The position numbers and the translations under genes were made by a program. 64,000 bases of DNA from contig JANYFE010000051.1 in the NCBI GenBank assembly GCA_025362795.1, positions 22,717 through 86,716 on the forward strand, given 5' to 3'. Of the stretch, positions 29,566 to 40,077 are shown piece by piece. The notes under the pieces were generated by a model, which was not told the DNA's origin, ran no database searches, and saw nothing but the letters and a program-made list of their open reading frames with translations. How positions within the stretch are numbered: position 1 is the stretch's first letter; each line of letters starts with the position of its first letter. Source of the DNA: Rhodobacterales bacterium (GTDB taxonomy: Bacteria > Pseudomonadota > Alphaproteobacteria > Rhodobacterales > Rhodobacteraceae).

Positions 29566-30337
29566 CCGAATTCTCTTTGTTATAGGCGTTGATCAGGACC
29601 AGACCATACATCGTCAGATCATCCTCAATCGCGTAAAATAGCTCTGTTCCTTGGGCAAACAAGGACGCGAGTCCTCCGGTCGCAATCACCTTCATCGGGT
29701 GAACCCGCTCCCGCCGCACCTCGCGCACGATGCCTTCGATCAGGCCGACATAGCCCCAATACACGCCCGACTGCATGCAGGCCACCGTATTCGTGCCAAT
29801 CACCCGGGCCGGTTTGGCAACATCGACATGGGGTAGCGCGGCGGCCGCCGTATGCAGTGCCTCAAGGCTCAGGTTGACGCCCGGAGCAATCACGCCACCG
29901 ATGTAAGCACCGTCTGTGTCCACCACGTCAAAGGTGGTTGCCGTGCCGAAATCCACCAGGATCAGGTCGCCGCCATGCCGGTCGAACCCGGCCACGGTGT
30001 TTACCAACCGGTCAGGCCCGACCGTTGTGCCCTGATCGACGCGGGGCGGCACCGGCAGCCGACACTCGGGCTTGCCCACGACCAGAGGTCGGCACTGGAA
30101 ATAGCGGTCGCACAGAACCCGCAAGTTGAACACGACACGCGGCACGGTGGAGGATATGACCGCCTCCGTCACCCGCGCCTCGACCTTGGTCAGCATCATC
30201 AGGGACGACAACCAGACAAAATATTCATCCGCCGTCCGCTTGTGATCCGTGGCAATCCGCCAGGTCGCCAGAAACCGCACCCCGTCCCAGATCGAGAACA
30301 CAGTATTGGTATTGCCACAATCAATTGCCAGAAGCAT
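29555..30337 (-). CDS. coaX: type III pantothenate kinase
   Basis: First step of CoA synthesis. 260 residues from ATG 30337 (MLLAIDCGNTNTVFSIWDG), the ASKHA phosphate-1 motif being DCGNTNT. Further family marks: GPDRLVNTVAGFDR, ILVDFGTATTFDVVD and PGVNLSLEALH, GGLASLF. CoaX needs a monovalent cation and is not feedback-inhibited like CoaA. It stands between birA and rnj, a common order in alphaproteobacteria. Confidence 0.94.
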   Translation of the reverse strand: MLLAIDCGNTNTVFSIWDGVRFLATWRIATDHKRTADEYFVWLSSLMMLTKVEARVTEAVISSTVPRVVFNLRVLCDRYFQCRPLVVGKPECRLPVPPRVDQGTTVGPDRLVNTVAGFDRHGGDLILVDFGTATTFDVVDTDGAYIGGVIAPGVNLSLEALHTAAAALPHVDVAKPARVIGTNTVACMQSGVYWGYVGLIEGIVREVRRERVHPMKVIATGGLASLFAQGTELFYAIEDDLTMYGLVLINAYNKENSDGR

Positions 30338-30418
30338 GCCGCTCTCTCCCGCATCGCCGGTCATTTTGGCGCAAAAACTCCACTGGGGTCTGAAGGTTTG
30401 AAACCTCCACCGCCGCCC

Positions 30419-31195
30419 TCAAAAGAAAACCTCCGCCGCCGGAATGGCGACACGCCCCGCCGCGGTGCCAAGGATAAGCGCCCCTGACTCGTCCACCGTC
30501 TCGAACCGCCCCTCGCGGCTTTGCGTCCCCGTGCGTGCGCGGATCACCTCACCCAACCGGGCCGCATGTGACAGCCATGCCGTGCGCAACGGCGCAAACC
30601 CCTCGCTGACAAACACCGCTTCCCATTTGGCGTAGGCCGGGGCCAGATGGTCAAGGAAAGTCTCCGGGCCGATCCGCAACCCCGTCTCCTCCAGCAGCGT
30701 CACCGCACGCAATGCCCCTGGTTCCAGCATACTCGCCTCCGGCGCCGCGATCAGGTTCACACCGACCCCAATCGCCAGATGCGCGACACCCAGACCCGCC
30801 GCCACGCTTTCCAACAAAACCCCCGCCACCTTGCAACCATTCAGCAGCACGTCATTTGGCCATTTCAGCGCAAACGCCCCCGGCAATCCGGTCAAAGCCA
30901 CAAACGCATCCCGCAGCGCCAGCGCGGCCGCGAAGGATCGCAAGGCCACCCGGTCCGCCGGCTCATTCGGCACCATAACCAGCGTGCCATGGAAATTTCC
31001 TTTCGGGCTGGCCCAAGGCCGCGCCCGCCGCCCCCGTCCCGCCGTCTGCTCCTCTGCCAACAGCCAAGCCGCCCCGCTCAGCGAAGATGCCAGCCGCAAT
31101 CCCTCGGCATTGGTGCTGTCAATCGCGCCATAAACCCGCCGCCCGACGCCCTTGGGCCAGACCGGCCTATCCGACAAGCGATTGCGCGGCGGCAA
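30419..31195 (-). CDS. birA: biotin-[acetyl-CoA carboxylase] ligase (no HTH domain)
   Basis: 258 residues. Catalytic loop [20 protein letters not shown], then [19 protein letters not shown] and IGVGVNL. It joins biotin via biotinyl-AMP to the acceptor Lys of biotin carboxyl carrier protein. The N-terminal winged helix of E. coli BirA is absent, so it is a ligase only, not a repressor. Its first codons overlap the end of nuoN by 29 nt, tying it to the complex I operon. Confidence 0.92.
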   Translation of the reverse strand: MPPRNRLSDRPVWPKGVGRRVYGAIDSTNAEGLRLASSLSGAAWLLAEEQTAGRGRRARPWASPKGNFHGTLVMVPNEPADRVALRSFAAALALRDAFVALTGLPGAFALKWPNDVLLNGCKVAGVLLESVAAGLGVAHLAIGVGVNLIAAPEASMLEPGALRAVTLLEETGLRIGPETFLDHLAPAYAKWEAVFVSEGFAPLRTAWLSHAARLGEVIRARTGTQSREGRFETVDESGALILGTAAGRVAIPAAEVFF

Positions 31196-32603
31196 TCGCC
31201 GCAGGCTCGATGCCGAAGAAGTTCACGATCCCCAACAGCATCGCCGCCGACACCGCCACCAAAGCCAGCCATTGCACCGGGGCCATCCGGCTTGTCGTCA
31301 CTTCGCCCTCAGACCCGAAATACATGTAGAACACGATCCGCAGATAGTAGAACGCCCCGATCACCGATGCCACCGCTCCGGCCAAAGCCAGCCAGGCCAT
31401 GTCGGCATCCACTGCCGCCTTCAGCACATAGAACTTCCCGAAGAACCCCAACATCGGCGGCACACCCGCCAGGCTGAACAGCAGCACCAGCATCGCCAGC
31501 GCCTTCAACGGCTCGCGCTTGGAAAACTGGTTCAGCCCCATGATGTCCGTGACCGGCTTGCCGTCCTTCTCCATCGACAGGATAAAGGCGAAAGTACCGA
31601 CGTTCATCGTCACATAGATCACCATGTAGATCAGCATTGCCTGCACGCCCTCGGCCGTGCCCGACGCCAACCCCATCAGCGCAAACCCCATATGCGCAAT
31701 CGAGGAATAGGCCATCAGCCGCTTGATATCGCGCTGCCCGATGGCGGCAATCGCCCCCAGAAACATCGACGCCACCGACAGCGCAGCCAGCACCTGAGAC
31801 CATTGCCCCACAACGCCGCCAAACGCATCCTGTACCAGCCGTGCAATCAGCGCCATCGCCGCCACTTTGGGCGCGGTCGCAAAGAACGCGGTCACCGGGG
31901 TCGGTGCACCTTCATACACATCCGGCGTCCACATGTGGAACGGTGCCGCCGATACCTTGAACGCCAGCCCGGACAGCATGAACACCAGCCCGAAAAGCAA
32001 GCCCAGCGGCACGGCCGCCGAAACCGTGGTCAAGATACCCGAAAACAGTGTCGTCCCTGCATAGCCATAGACCAGCGACGCGCCATACAGCAGCAACCCC
32101 GAAGACAGCGCCCCCAGCACGAAATACTTCAGCCCCGCCTCGGTCGATTTGGCATTGTCGCGCTGCAAACTGGCCACGACATACAGCGCCAGCGATTGCA
32201 ACTCCAACCCCATATACAGCGCCATAAGATCGCCCGCCGACACCATGACCATCATGCCGACAACGCTCAGCGCGATCAGGATCGGATACTCGAACCGTGC
32301 CAGCCCGCGCCGCACCATGAAATCCTGGCTGATCACCAGCACCGCCGCCGCCGACACCAGGATCGTGACCTTGGCGAACCGTGCAAAGGCATCGTCGGTA
32401 AACATGCCGCCAAACGCCACCCGGATCCCCGTCTCGCCCAAACCAATCCACAAAGCGAGCGCCACCATCAGCCCCGCCGTGGCCCAGGTCAGCGCCGCCG
32501 TCAGCCCGTCCTTGCCCGCATATACCACCACCAGCAGCGCCAGCATCGCATACAGCGACAGGATCAGTTCGGGCAGAACCACCGCGAAATCAGAAGACAT
32601 CAT
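31167..32603 (-). CDS. nuoN: NADH-quinone oxidoreductase subunit N
   Basis: Antiporter-like membrane subunit of complex I. 478 residues, about 14 hydrophobic segments. Proton-path residues are recognisable in [39 protein letters not shown] context (Lys of FKVSAAPFH) and in [19 protein letters not shown]. Start ATG 32603 or 32600. Twelve bases separate it from nuoM. The last nuo gene; birA overlaps its end. Confidence 0.96.
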   Translation of the reverse strand: MMSSDFAVVLPELILSLYAMLALLVVVYAGKDGLTAALTWATAGLMVALALWIGLGETGIRVAFGGMFTDDAFARFAKVTILVSAAAVLVISQDFMVRRGLARFEYPILIALSVVGMMVMVSAGDLMALYMGLELQSLALYVVASLQRDNAKSTEAGLKYFVLGALSSGLLLYGASLVYGYAGTTLFSGILTTVSAAVPLGLLFGLVFMLSGLAFKVSAAPFHMWTPDVYEGAPTPVTAFFATAPKVAAMALIARLVQDAFGGVVGQWSQVLAALSVASMFLGAIAAIGQRDIKRLMAYSSIAHMGFALMGLASGTAEGVQAMLIYMVIYVTMNVGTFAFILSMEKDGKPVTDIMGLNQFSKREPLKALAMLVLLFSLAGVPPMLGFFGKFYVLKAAVDADMAWLALAGAVASVIGAFYYLRIVFYMYFGSEGEVTTSRMAPVQWLALVAVSAAMLLGIVNFFGIEPAAIAAAQSLVG

Positions 32604-32615
32604 TCACCTAGTCCT

Positions 32616-34148
32616 TCAGTTCGATACCACGGCCGCGTCCGCAGGGACCGAGGCTCGGAATTCCGTAATCAGCGCACCGACCGATGGCCCGATCATGTCC
32701 GTCACAACCGCCGGATAAACCCCCAGCAGCAGCGTCATCGCCACCAGCGGCGCAAAAATCGCCCGCTCGCGGTGGTTCATATCCTGTATCGTTGCCAGCG
32801 ACGCCTTAACCAAAGGACCCAGTGCCACGCGGCGATACAGCCACAGCGCATAGGCCGCCGACAAGATCACACCACTGGTCGCCACCGCCGCCACCACCGT
32901 GTTCACCTGAAAAATTCCCATGAGCACAAGGAATTCGCCGATAAACCCGCTGGTCCCCGGCAAGCCGACATTGGCCATCGTAAAGAACATGAACACCAGC
33001 GCATAGGCCGGCATCCGGTTGACGAGCCCGCCATAGGCGTCAATCTCCCGCGTGTGCATCCGGTCATAGATCACGCCGACGCACAGGAACAATGCGCCGG
33101 AAATAAACCCGTGCGACAGCATCTGGAAAATCGCGCCGTCAATCCCTTGCTGCGTGACCGTGAAAATCCCCATCGTGACATAGCCCATATGCGCCACCGA
33201 CGAATAGGCGATCAGCTTTTTCATGTCCGACTGCGCCAACGCCACCAGCGAGGTGTAGACGATTGCAATCGCGCTCATCCAGAACACCACCGGAGACCAC
33301 AGATGCGACGCCACCGGGAACATCGGCAGGCTGAACCGCAGGAAGCCGTAGCCGCCCATCTTCAGCAAGATCGCCGCCAGCACCACCGACCCCGCCGTCG
33401 GGGCCTGAACATGCGCATCCGGCAACCAGGTATGCACCGGCCACATCGGCATCTTGACGGCAAAACTGGCAAAGAACGCAAGGAACAACAGCGTCTGCAA
33501 CCCGCCCGCCACATGCAGCCCCAAGACTGCAATCGGCTCATGCGCGAAATCGAACGTCATCAGTGTCGGAATGTCGGTGGTCTTGGCCGCCCAATACATC
33601 GCCACCATGGCAACCAGCATCAGGACGGAGCCCAGGAACGTATACAGAAAGAACTTGAAGGCCGCATAGATCCGGTCCTTGCCACCCCAGATCCCGATGA
33701 TCAGGAACATGGGTATCAGCCCGGCCTCGAAGAACAGATAGAACAGCACAAGGTCCAGCGCGCAGAACACGCCCAGCATCAGCGTCTCCAACAGCAGAAA
33801 CGCGATCATGTATTCCTTGACGCGCGTCTCCACGTTCCAGCACGCCGCAATCGTGATCGGCATCAGGAAGGTCGTCAGCATCACAAACAGCACCGAAATG
33901 CCATCAATCCCCATCTTGTAGTGCAGACCCAGAACCCAGGTCCGGTCCTCGACAAACTGGAACCCGGTGTTGGCCGGATCGAACCCCTTGAGCAAGAACA
34001 ACGAGGCTATCAGGCTCAACGTGCTGGCAAACAGCGCCAGCCATTTGGCATTCCGCGCCGCAGCCGCATCATTGCCGCGCAGGAACAGCGCCAGAACAGC
34101 CGCCGCAACCGCCGGAATATAGGTGATGATCGACAGGAGGTTATCCAT
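32616..34148 (-). CDS. nuoM: NADH-quinone oxidoreductase subunit M
   Basis: Antiporter-like proton-pumping subunit. 510 residues from ATG 34148 ([14 protein letters not shown]), which overlaps the nuoL stop (TGATG). The conserved Glu of [20 protein letters not shown] and Lys of [16 protein letters not shown] are present, followed by [18 protein letters not shown]. The frame is open upstream into nuoL but does not encode membrane protein there. Confidence 0.96.
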   Translation of the reverse strand: MDNLLSIITYIPAVAAAVLALFLRGNDAAAARNAKWLALFASTLSLIASLFLLKGFDPANTGFQFVEDRTWVLGLHYKMGIDGISVLFVMLTTFLMPITIAACWNVETRVKEYMIAFLLLETLMLGVFCALDLVLFYLFFEAGLIPMFLIIGIWGGKDRIYAAFKFFLYTFLGSVLMLVAMVAMYWAAKTTDIPTLMTFDFAHEPIAVLGLHVAGGLQTLLFLAFFASFAVKMPMWPVHTWLPDAHVQAPTAGSVVLAAILLKMGGYGFLRFSLPMFPVASHLWSPVVFWMSAIAIVYTSLVALAQSDMKKLIAYSSVAHMGYVTMGIFTVTQQGIDGAIFQMLSHGFISGALFLCVGVIYDRMHTREIDAYGGLVNRMPAYALVFMFFTMANVGLPGTSGFIGEFLVLMGIFQVNTVVAAVATSGVILSAAYALWLYRRVALGPLVKASLATIQDMNHRERAIFAPLVAMTLLLGVYPAVVTDMIGPSVGALITEFRASVPADAAVVSN

Positions 34149-36136
34149 CACTTCGCCCCCCCGCCCAGCGTCATCCAGGTCAGCAGCAGGCCAATCCCGA
34201 TCACCATCGCGAAGGCATAGGTGAAGATATAGCCCGACTGCATCCGCCCGGCCCACCGCGTGAAGAACGGAATGATCCCCAGCGCCACGCCATTCAGCGT
34301 GCCGTCGATCACATTGCCGTCGCCGCGCTTCCACAGAAAATTGCCCAACCAGTTGGCGGTCCGCACAAAGATCACGTCGTAAACCTCGTCAAAATACCAC
34401 TTGTTCAGCAAGAACCGGTAAAGCGGCGCCTGCTGTTCGGCCAGTTTGCCCGGCAGGTCAGGACGGCGAATGTAGAACAGATACGCTACCGCAAAACCGA
34501 TCAGCATGGCGATGAACGGCGCCAGGCTGACCAGCGCCGGGCTTTCATGGGCCCGCTCGATCACATCCATATTCGCCATATATATGCCGCCAGCGCCGGG
34601 CGCGCCGCCTTCGGTCAGGTTGAAGAAATGCTGCATCCCTTCGACATTCGAAAAGAAACTGCCAACCCAGATCATGCCAGCAAACACCGCGCCCAGCGCC
34701 AGCACCCCCAGCGGGATCAGCATCGACATGCCGCTTTCCTGGGCATGTTCGTGCTTGTGATGGTCGCCCTTTTCCGGCCCGTAAAACGTCATGAAGATCA
34801 GCCGCCACGAATAGAAACTGGTGAAACAGGCGGCGACCACCAGCAGGGTAAAGCCATACATCGACCCGCCGGCATAGGCGCTTTCGATGATCGCGTCTTT
34901 CGACAGGAAACCCGCGAACCCGATATGGGTGAACGGTATCCCCACCCCGGTAATCGCAAGCGTGCCAATCAGCATCGCCGCAAAGGTGAGCGGGATTTTC
35001 TTCCGCAATCCGCCATAGTTCCGCATGTCCTGTTCATGGTGCATCGCGGTGATCACCGATCCCGCCCCCAGAAACAGCATCGCCTTGAAAAACGCATGGG
35101 TGAACAGGTGGAACATCGCCACGCCGTAAACCCCCGACCCCGCCGCCACGAACATATAGCCCAACTGCGAACAGGTCGAATACGCTATCACCCGCTTGAT
35201 GTCGTTCTGCACCAGCCCGACCGTCGCCGCAAAGAACGCGGTGGTCGCGCCAATGACCACGATCAACTCTTTAGCCTGCGGGGCAAATTCATATAGCGGC
35301 GACATCCGGCAGACGAGGAACACCCCCGCCGTCACCATCGTCGCCGCATGGATCAGTGCCGACACCGGCGTCGGCCCCTCCATCGCATCCGGCAGCCAGG
35401 TGTGCAGGAACAATTGCGCCGACTTGCCGCAAGCGCCCACAAACAGCAGCACGCCCAACAGGTTGGCAGCATTCCAGTCCCACCACAGGAAATGCAGGTT
35501 CTGCTTTGACAGCTCCTCGACGCCCGCGAACACATCATCAAACTTGATGCTGTCGGTCATGTAGAACAGCCCGAAAATTCCCAGGGCAAAGCCGAAATCG
35601 CCAACCCGGTTGACCACGAATGCCTTGATCGCTGCCGCATTCGCCGTGGGCTTGCGGTAGTAGAACCCGATCAGCAGATAGGAAGCGACGCCGACGCCCT
35701 CCCAGCCGAAAAACATCTGCACCAGGTTGTCCGCCGTCACCAGCGCCAGCATGGCAAAGGTGAAAAACGACAGATAGGCAAAAAACCGCGCCCGATACGG
35801 CTCGTCATGCCCCCAGTTTTCGTCATGCGCCATGTAGCCGAACGAATACAGGTGCACTAAAGTCGACACCGTCGTCACCACCACCAGCATGATCGCCGTC
35901 AGCCGGTCCAGCCGGATGCCCCAGTCTGTCGACAGCGACCCGCTTTCGATCCAGCGCAGCAGCGTGATGTGCTGCGTCGTCCCGTCAAAGGTCAGGAACA
36001 CATACCACGACAGCACCGCCGCCAGAAACAACAGCCCGGTCGAGATGACCTGCGCCACCCTTTCGCCCAGCACGGTCCAGAAGAACCCGCAGATCAGCGC
36101 ACCGACCAGCGGCGCCAACAGGATGATCGTTGTCAT
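34148..36136 (-). CDS. nuoL: NADH-quinone oxidoreductase subunit L
   Basis: Largest antiporter-like subunit with the C-terminal lateral helix that ties the membrane arm together. 662 residues. [20 protein letters not shown] (conserved Glu), [20 protein letters not shown] and [18 protein letters not shown] are family hallmarks. A His-rich cytoplasmic loop (KGDHHKHEH) near residue 490 is followed by the long amphipathic part. Four bases separate it from nuoK. Confidence 0.96.
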   Translation of the reverse strand: MTTIILLAPLVGALICGFFWTVLGERVAQVISTGLLFLAAVLSWYVFLTFDGTTQHITLLRWIESGSLSTDWGIRLDRLTAIMLVVVTTVSTLVHLYSFGYMAHDENWGHDEPYRARFFAYLSFFTFAMLALVTADNLVQMFFGWEGVGVASYLLIGFYYRKPTANAAAIKAFVVNRVGDFGFALGIFGLFYMTDSIKFDDVFAGVEELSKQNLHFLWWDWNAANLLGVLLFVGACGKSAQLFLHTWLPDAMEGPTPVSALIHAATMVTAGVFLVCRMSPLYEFAPQAKELIVVIGATTAFFAATVGLVQNDIKRVIAYSTCSQLGYMFVAAGSGVYGVAMFHLFTHAFFKAMLFLGAGSVITAMHHEQDMRNYGGLRKKIPLTFAAMLIGTLAITGVGIPFTHIGFAGFLSKDAIIESAYAGGSMYGFTLLVVAACFTSFYSWRLIFMTFYGPEKGDHHKHEHAQESGMSMLIPLGVLALGAVFAGMIWVGSFFSNVEGMQHFFNLTEGGAPGAGGIYMANMDVIERAHESPALVSLAPFIAMLIGFAVAYLFYIRRPDLPGKLAEQQAPLYRFLLNKWYFDEVYDVIFVRTANWLGNFLWKRGDGNVIDGTLNGVALGIIPFFTRWAGRMQSGYIFTYAFAMVIGIGLLLTWMTLGGGAK

Positions 36137-36139
36137 TCT

Positions 36140-36445
36140 TCAGCCCTTCATCACATTCGCGTCTTCAACTTCGATGGTGCCGCGCGTGCGGAAGAACACC
36201 ACCAGGATCGCAAGGCCAATCGCCGCCTCGGCCGCCGCAACCGTCAGCACGAACATGGTGAACACCTGCCCCACCAGATCGCCCGACATCGACGAAAAGG
36301 CCACAAAGTTGATGTTGACCGCCAAAAGCATCAGTTCGATCGACATCAGGATGACGATGACATTCTTCCGGTTGAGGAAGATGCCAAAGATCCCAATGAC
36401 GAACAAAGCCGCCGCCACAATCAGGTAATGTTCCAGTCCCACCAT
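36140..36445 (-). CDS. nuoK: NADH-quinone oxidoreductase subunit K
   Basis: 101 residues, three transmembrane helices (MrpC-like). The two conserved membrane Glu are in [18 protein letters not shown] and [16 protein letters not shown] choose ATG 36445 ([10 protein letters not shown]), the family-standard start; ATG 36448 directly before it is closer to the GGAGGG site. 106 bp separates it from the upstream guest gene. Confidence 0.95.
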   Translation of the reverse strand: MVGLEHYLIVAAALFVIGIFGIFLNRKNVIVILMSIELMLLAVNINFVAFSSMSGDLVGQVFTMFVLTVAAAEAAIGLAILVVFFRTRGTIEVEDANVMKG

Positions 36446-36551
36446 CATCGTCCCTCCGGGTCTTGGCCCGTTTTGTCGTTTGGGAGATGCGTGAAACCAC
36501 GCACCCTGCCCATCATTCCGCAGGGTGCGTGATCTCACGCACCACCCCGGT

Positions 36552-37049
36552 TCACCCGCCCGTCATCGTCTCGGGATAATACAGCTGACACCCGCAATCG
36601 GCCCGCGCCGCCTTGTCGGTATACATCTTGGGCAGTGCCCCTTCGGTGATCGGATAGCCGTAGGTCTTGGCATTGGTCTTGAACAGCGCCTCGTTGGCCA
36701 GACGCGACTGCTTGCGCAGCATGTCGACAAAGGCGAACAGATCGCCCTGCGGCGGCAAGCCCTTGGAACTGTCGGTCAACAGATACGACGTGTTGATCTG
36801 CACCAGCTTGCGCGTCGCGCAGTTGACCAGCGAGTAGCGCTCCGTCGTGCCCTTGGCATCCTCTTCCTCGGTCTGGACCCCGGTAAAGCCGCTGCCTTCG
36901 TTGGTGATCGGATATTCCTTATGGCGGCCAAAGCTGTTGGTCGCCTCCGACCCGCAGGCTTTCAACTGCTTGATCACCTGATTGTCCGCAAAAACCGCCG
37001 TCACGGAAAGCGCCGTCACCAGCGTCGTCAAAATTGCCGTTCTGAACAT
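36552..37049 (-). CDS. secreted protein of unknown function inside the nuo operon
   Basis: 165 residues. A clean Sec signal peptide, [18 protein letters not shown], is cleaved before DNQVIKQ. The mature part has four Cys (KACGS, VNCATR, ADCGCQ), so it is probably a disulfide-bonded periplasmic protein. I do not recognise a domain. It is inserted between nuoJ and nuoK, ten bases from nuoJ, and is transcribed with them. A periplasmic product has no obvious place in complex I itself. Confidence 0.75.
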   Translation of the reverse strand: MFRTAILTTLVTALSVTAVFADNQVIKQLKACGSEATNSFGRHKEYPITNEGSGFTGVQTEEEDAKGTTERYSLVNCATRKLVQINTSYLLTDSSKGLPPQGDLFAFVDMLRKQSRLANEALFKTNAKTYGYPITEGALPKMYTDKAARADCGCQLYYPETMTGG

Positions 37050-37059
37050 TCCAACCTCC

Positions 37060-37674
37060 CTAAAGACCCTGACCGGGTTTCACATCAATCAGTTCCATCG
37101 CTTTGGCCGGGTCGCGCCACATCTGGTGCAGAATGTTCTGCCGCTTGATGTCGCGGCGGTGGCGCAGCGTCAGCACAATCGCCCCGATCATTGCCACCAG
37201 CAGGATCAGACCCGAAAGCTGGAACAACAACAGATACTTGTCGTAAATCAGCAGCCCCAGCGCCCGCGTATTCTCGATCTTGGTCGCATCAGGAGTGACC
37301 GCCTGATGCAGCCCCAAGGCACCCTTCGCCTCGACCCAGGCGCCCACGCCCAACGCCAGTTGCATCAGCACGACGACGCCGACCAGCAGGCCCAGCGGCA
37401 TATACTTCGCCATCTCGCCCTTCAGCGCCGAAAAGTCGATGTCCAGCATCATCACGACGAACAGGAACAGCACCGCGACCGCACCGACATAGACGATGAT
37501 CAGCAGCATGGCGACAAATTCGGCCCCCAGCAGCACGAACAGTCCCGCCGATGACAGGAACGTCAGGATCAGCCACAACACCGAATGCACCGGATTGCGC
37601 GATAGCGTCACCATCAGCGCCGCCGCGATCGTGACTGTGGAAAAGGCGTAGAATGCCAGGTCTGCAATGGTCAT
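37060..37674 (-). CDS. nuoJ: NADH-quinone oxidoreductase subunit J
   Basis: 204 residues, five hydrophobic segments. [31 protein letters not shown] is the family core (written in parts: [41 protein letters not shown]). The pi-bulge helix of complex I lies at the [14 protein letters not shown] segment. Its ATG overlaps the stop of the preceding CMD gene (ATGA). Confidence 0.95.
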   Translation of the reverse strand: MTIADLAFYAFSTVTIAAALMVTLSRNPVHSVLWLILTFLSSAGLFVLLGAEFVAMLLIIVYVGAVAVLFLFVVMMLDIDFSALKGEMAKYMPLGLLVGVVVLMQLALGVGAWVEAKGALGLHQAVTPDATKIENTRALGLLIYDKYLLLFQLSGLILLVAMIGAIVLTLRHRRDIKRQNILHQMWRDPAKAMELIDVKPGQGL

Positions 37675-38081
37675 GTCCGCGTCCCCTCGGTTTCGCCAAA
37701 GACCGCCTGTGCGATCTCCAGCGCCTTTTGCGTGGCGGGCAGGCCGCCGAACATCGACATCTGCCAGATCACTTCTGCAATCTCGCGCTTGGTGGCCCCC
37801 GCCGCCAAAGCGTTCTGCACCGTCAGCCTAAGTTGCGGCTCACCCACCGGACCCAGCACGGTCACGGCGGCAATCGTCACCAGAAACCGCGTCCGCGCGT
37901 CCAGCCCCTCGGGGTTGAAGGTCTTGCCAAAGAACGTTTCCAGCATCTCCTTGGGCATTGCCGGAAACAGTTTTTCAAACGCCTTGGGGTCGATCCCACC
38001 AACACCCGGCGTGAAAGCCTTGGCCATCTGCTGACCCTGCTCCATCATCGTCGCGAACATTTTGGCGAAGTCGTCGGTCAT
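37671..38081 (-). CDS. carboxymuconolactone decarboxylase family protein within nuo operon
   Basis: 136 residues. The CMD/AhpD fold is shown by [40 protein letters not shown] and [14 protein letters not shown]. The CxxC peroxidase pair of AhpD is absent, so it is of the gamma-CMD type and no redox role should be assumed. It is joined on both sides by ATGA overlaps (nuoI stop, nuoJ start), so translation is tightly linked to the complex I subunits. Confidence 0.82.
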   Translation of the reverse strand: MTDDFAKMFATMMEQGQQMAKAFTPGVGGIDPKAFEKLFPAMPKEMLETFFGKTFNPEGLDARTRFLVTIAAVTVLGPVGEPQLRLTVQNALAAGATKREIAEVIWQMSMFGGLPATQKALEIAQAVFGETEGTRT

Positions 38082-38581
38082 CTGTAGGGCGCATCCATTT
38101 CCAGATTGCGGGCAATCTCGGCTTCCCAGCGGTCGCCGTTGTCCAAAAGTTTGGCCTTGTCGTAGAACAATTCCTCGCGGGACTCAGCCGCAAATTCAAA
38201 GTTCGGCCCCTCGACAATCGCATCAACCGGGCAGGCTTCCTGACAGAAACCGCAATAGATACACTTGGTCATGTCGATGTCATAGCGAGTGGTGCGGCGC
38301 GACCCATCCTCGCGCGGTTCGGCATCAATCGTGATCGCCTGCGCCGGGCAAATCGCCTCGCACAGCTTGCAAGCAATGCAACGCTCCTCACCATTGGCAT
38401 AGCGGCGCAAGGCATGTTCGCCCCGGAAACGCGGGCTCAGCGGCCCCTTTTCATGCGGATAGTTCAGCGTGGCCTTGGGGGCGAAGAAATACTTCATCCC
38501 CAGCCCGAACCCCTTGATAAAGTCGAACAGCAGGAAATACTTGACCGCCCGCTTGTAGTCCGTGGTTTGTACCGGTCCCAT
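38078..38581 (-). CDS. nuoI: NADH-quinone oxidoreductase subunit I
   Basis: 167-residue ferredoxin-like subunit carrying clusters N6a and N6b. Two Cys motifs: [13 protein letters not shown] and [17 protein letters not shown]-terminal amphipathic helices ([13 protein letters not shown]) dock on the membrane arm. Two bases separate it from nuoH, and its stop overlaps the CMD gene. Confidence 0.97.
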   Translation of the reverse strand: MGPVQTTDYKRAVKYFLLFDFIKGFGLGMKYFFAPKATLNYPHEKGPLSPRFRGEHALRRYANGEERCIACKLCEAICPAQAITIDAEPREDGSRRTTRYDIDMTKCIYCGFCQEACPVDAIVEGPNFEFAAESREELFYDKAKLLDNGDRWEAEIARNLEMDAPYR

Positions 38582-38583
38582 AT

Positions 38584-39621
38584 TCAGCCTCCCATCGTCC
38601 AGCGCGCCCAGAAGTGGCCGAACACTTCGAACTTTGCCAGAAACGCCACCAGCACCACCCAGCCCAAGGACATCGGCAGGAACACTTTCCAGCCGATCCG
38701 CATCAATTGGTCATAGCGGTAGCGCGGTACGATGGCCTTCACCATCGCGAACATGAAGAAGAAGAACGCCATCTTCCCCACCATCCACAGTGCGCCGTCC
38801 GGCAGGCCGGGGATCGGTGACAACCAGCCGCCAAAGAACAACAGGCTCATCAGCGCACACATCAGAAAGACAGCGATATACTCGCCCGCCATGAACAGCA
38901 GATACGGGGTCGAGGAATATTCGACCATGAAGCCTGCGACGAGTTCGCTTTCGGCTTCTGGCAAATCGAACGGCGGGCGGTTGGTTTCGGCCAATGCGCT
39001 GACAAAGAACAACACCACCATCGGCAGATGCGGCAACCAGTACCAGTTGAACAGACCATAAGACCCGCGTTGCGCCTCGACGATATGGCTGAAACTCATC
39101 GAACCGGTCGAAATGATGATGCCGATGATGATCAGCCCCAGTGAGACTTCATAGGAAATCATCTGCGCCGCCGACCGCAAAGACCCAAGGAACGGGTATT
39201 TCGAATTCGACGCCCAGCCGCCCATGATCACGCCGTAAACCTCCAGCGATGACGCAGCCAACACAAACAGGATCGCCACGTTGATATCCGCCAGCACCCA
39301 ACCCTGCGCGAACGGGATCACCGCCCATGCCAGCACCGCCAGCACAAACGACAACATCGGCGCCAGCAGGAACACGGCACGGTCGGCACCTGCCGGGATG
39401 ATGATTTCCTTGACGACATATTTCAGCGCGTCCGCCACCGATTGCAGCAGACCGAACGGCCCCACAACGTTCGGGCCCCGCCGCATCTGCACCGCCGCCC
39501 AGATTTTCCGGTCGCCATACACAAGGAACAGCAGGCTGATCATCACGAAGGCCACGATCAGCACGCTTTGCGCAATGATCAGAACCGCCGTCCCCAGCCC
39601 GGTTTGAAAGAATTCCGTCAT
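38584..39621 (-). CDS. nuoH: NADH-quinone oxidoreductase subunit H
   Basis: 345 residues, eight hydrophobic segments; forms the quinone-binding site with NuoB and Nuo[43 protein letters not shown] and [20 protein letters not shown] are diagnostic. The Glu-rich loop after that is intact. Preceded by a guest lipoprotein gene, 24 bp away. Confidence 0.97.
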   Translation of the reverse strand: MTEFFQTGLGTAVLIIAQSVLIVAFVMISLLFLVYGDRKIWAAVQMRRGPNVVGPFGLLQSVADALKYVVKEIIIPAGADRAVFLLAPMLSFVLAVLAWAVIPFAQGWVLADINVAILFVLAASSLEVYGVIMGGWASNSKYPFLGSLRSAAQMISYEVSLGLIIIGIIISTGSMSFSHIVEAQRGSYGLFNWYWLPHLPMVVLFFVSALAETNRPPFDLPEAESELVAGFMVEYSSTPYLLFMAGEYIAVFLMCALMSLLFFGGWLSPIPGLPDGALWMVGKMAFFFFMFAMVKAIVPRYRYDQLMRIGWKVFLPMSLGWVVLVAFLAKFEVFGHFWARWTMGG

Positions 39622-39645
39622 TCTTCGTCCCTCATCCCGCCCACG

Positions 39646-40074
39646 TCATACCGTGGGTATTCCCTGTGCCCCGCAGTCGCGCACCGTCACTTCCGCGTCG
39701 ATGGTGCGCAGCCCGTCAGGCAGTGCCGTCGAAATCGTGTAAACCGCATCTCCGCGCCAAGTTCCACCGATTTGTGCGATATTCGTCCGCACATGCCGCG
39801 CAAAACCCGCCCCGCGGATCAACGCATATTGCGCCGCCGCACAGCGCGCATAGGCCGACACGTCGTCTTTGTTGCGCGCCCCGGTCATGGCCACCCGAAA
39901 ATCGACCAGATCACCGTCCAAGAGAATGGTTTCGATCCCCAGATAACCCGGCTTGAAACTGGCATCCGCCACCTGTGTCGGGTCAGTCGCAGCCGCTTGC
40001 GTCACCGATTGATCCACACAGGCCGACAGCGACGCAGCACTCGCCAGTCCCGCAAAGATCAACCCCAAGCGCAT
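39646..40074 (-). CDS. putative lipoprotein in nuo operon (between nuoG and nuoH)
   Basis: 142 residues with a lipoprotein signal (LIFAGLASAASLSAC, lipobox LSAC). The mature part has two Cys (YARCAAAQY, VRDCGAQ). Unrecognised. Three bases after the nuoG stop, so surely part of the operon. Rhodobacterales and Paracoccus nuo/nqo clusters are known to carry such unidentified reading frames, with no assigned function. Confidence 0.7.
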   Translation of the reverse strand: MRLGLIFAGLASAASLSACVDQSVTQAAATDPTQVADASFKPGYLGIETILLDGDLVDFRVAMTGARNKDDVSAYARCAAAQYALIRGAGFARHVRTNIAQIGGTWRGDAVYTISTALPDGLRTIDAEVTVRDCGAQGIPTV

Positions 40075-40077
40075 CCC

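Noticed and set aside
31152..34220. 1022-codon plus-strand open frame opposite nuoM/nuoN
   Set aside because: His/Arg/Gln-rich translation typical of the antisense of membrane-protein codons; no domain, no ribosome-binding site.
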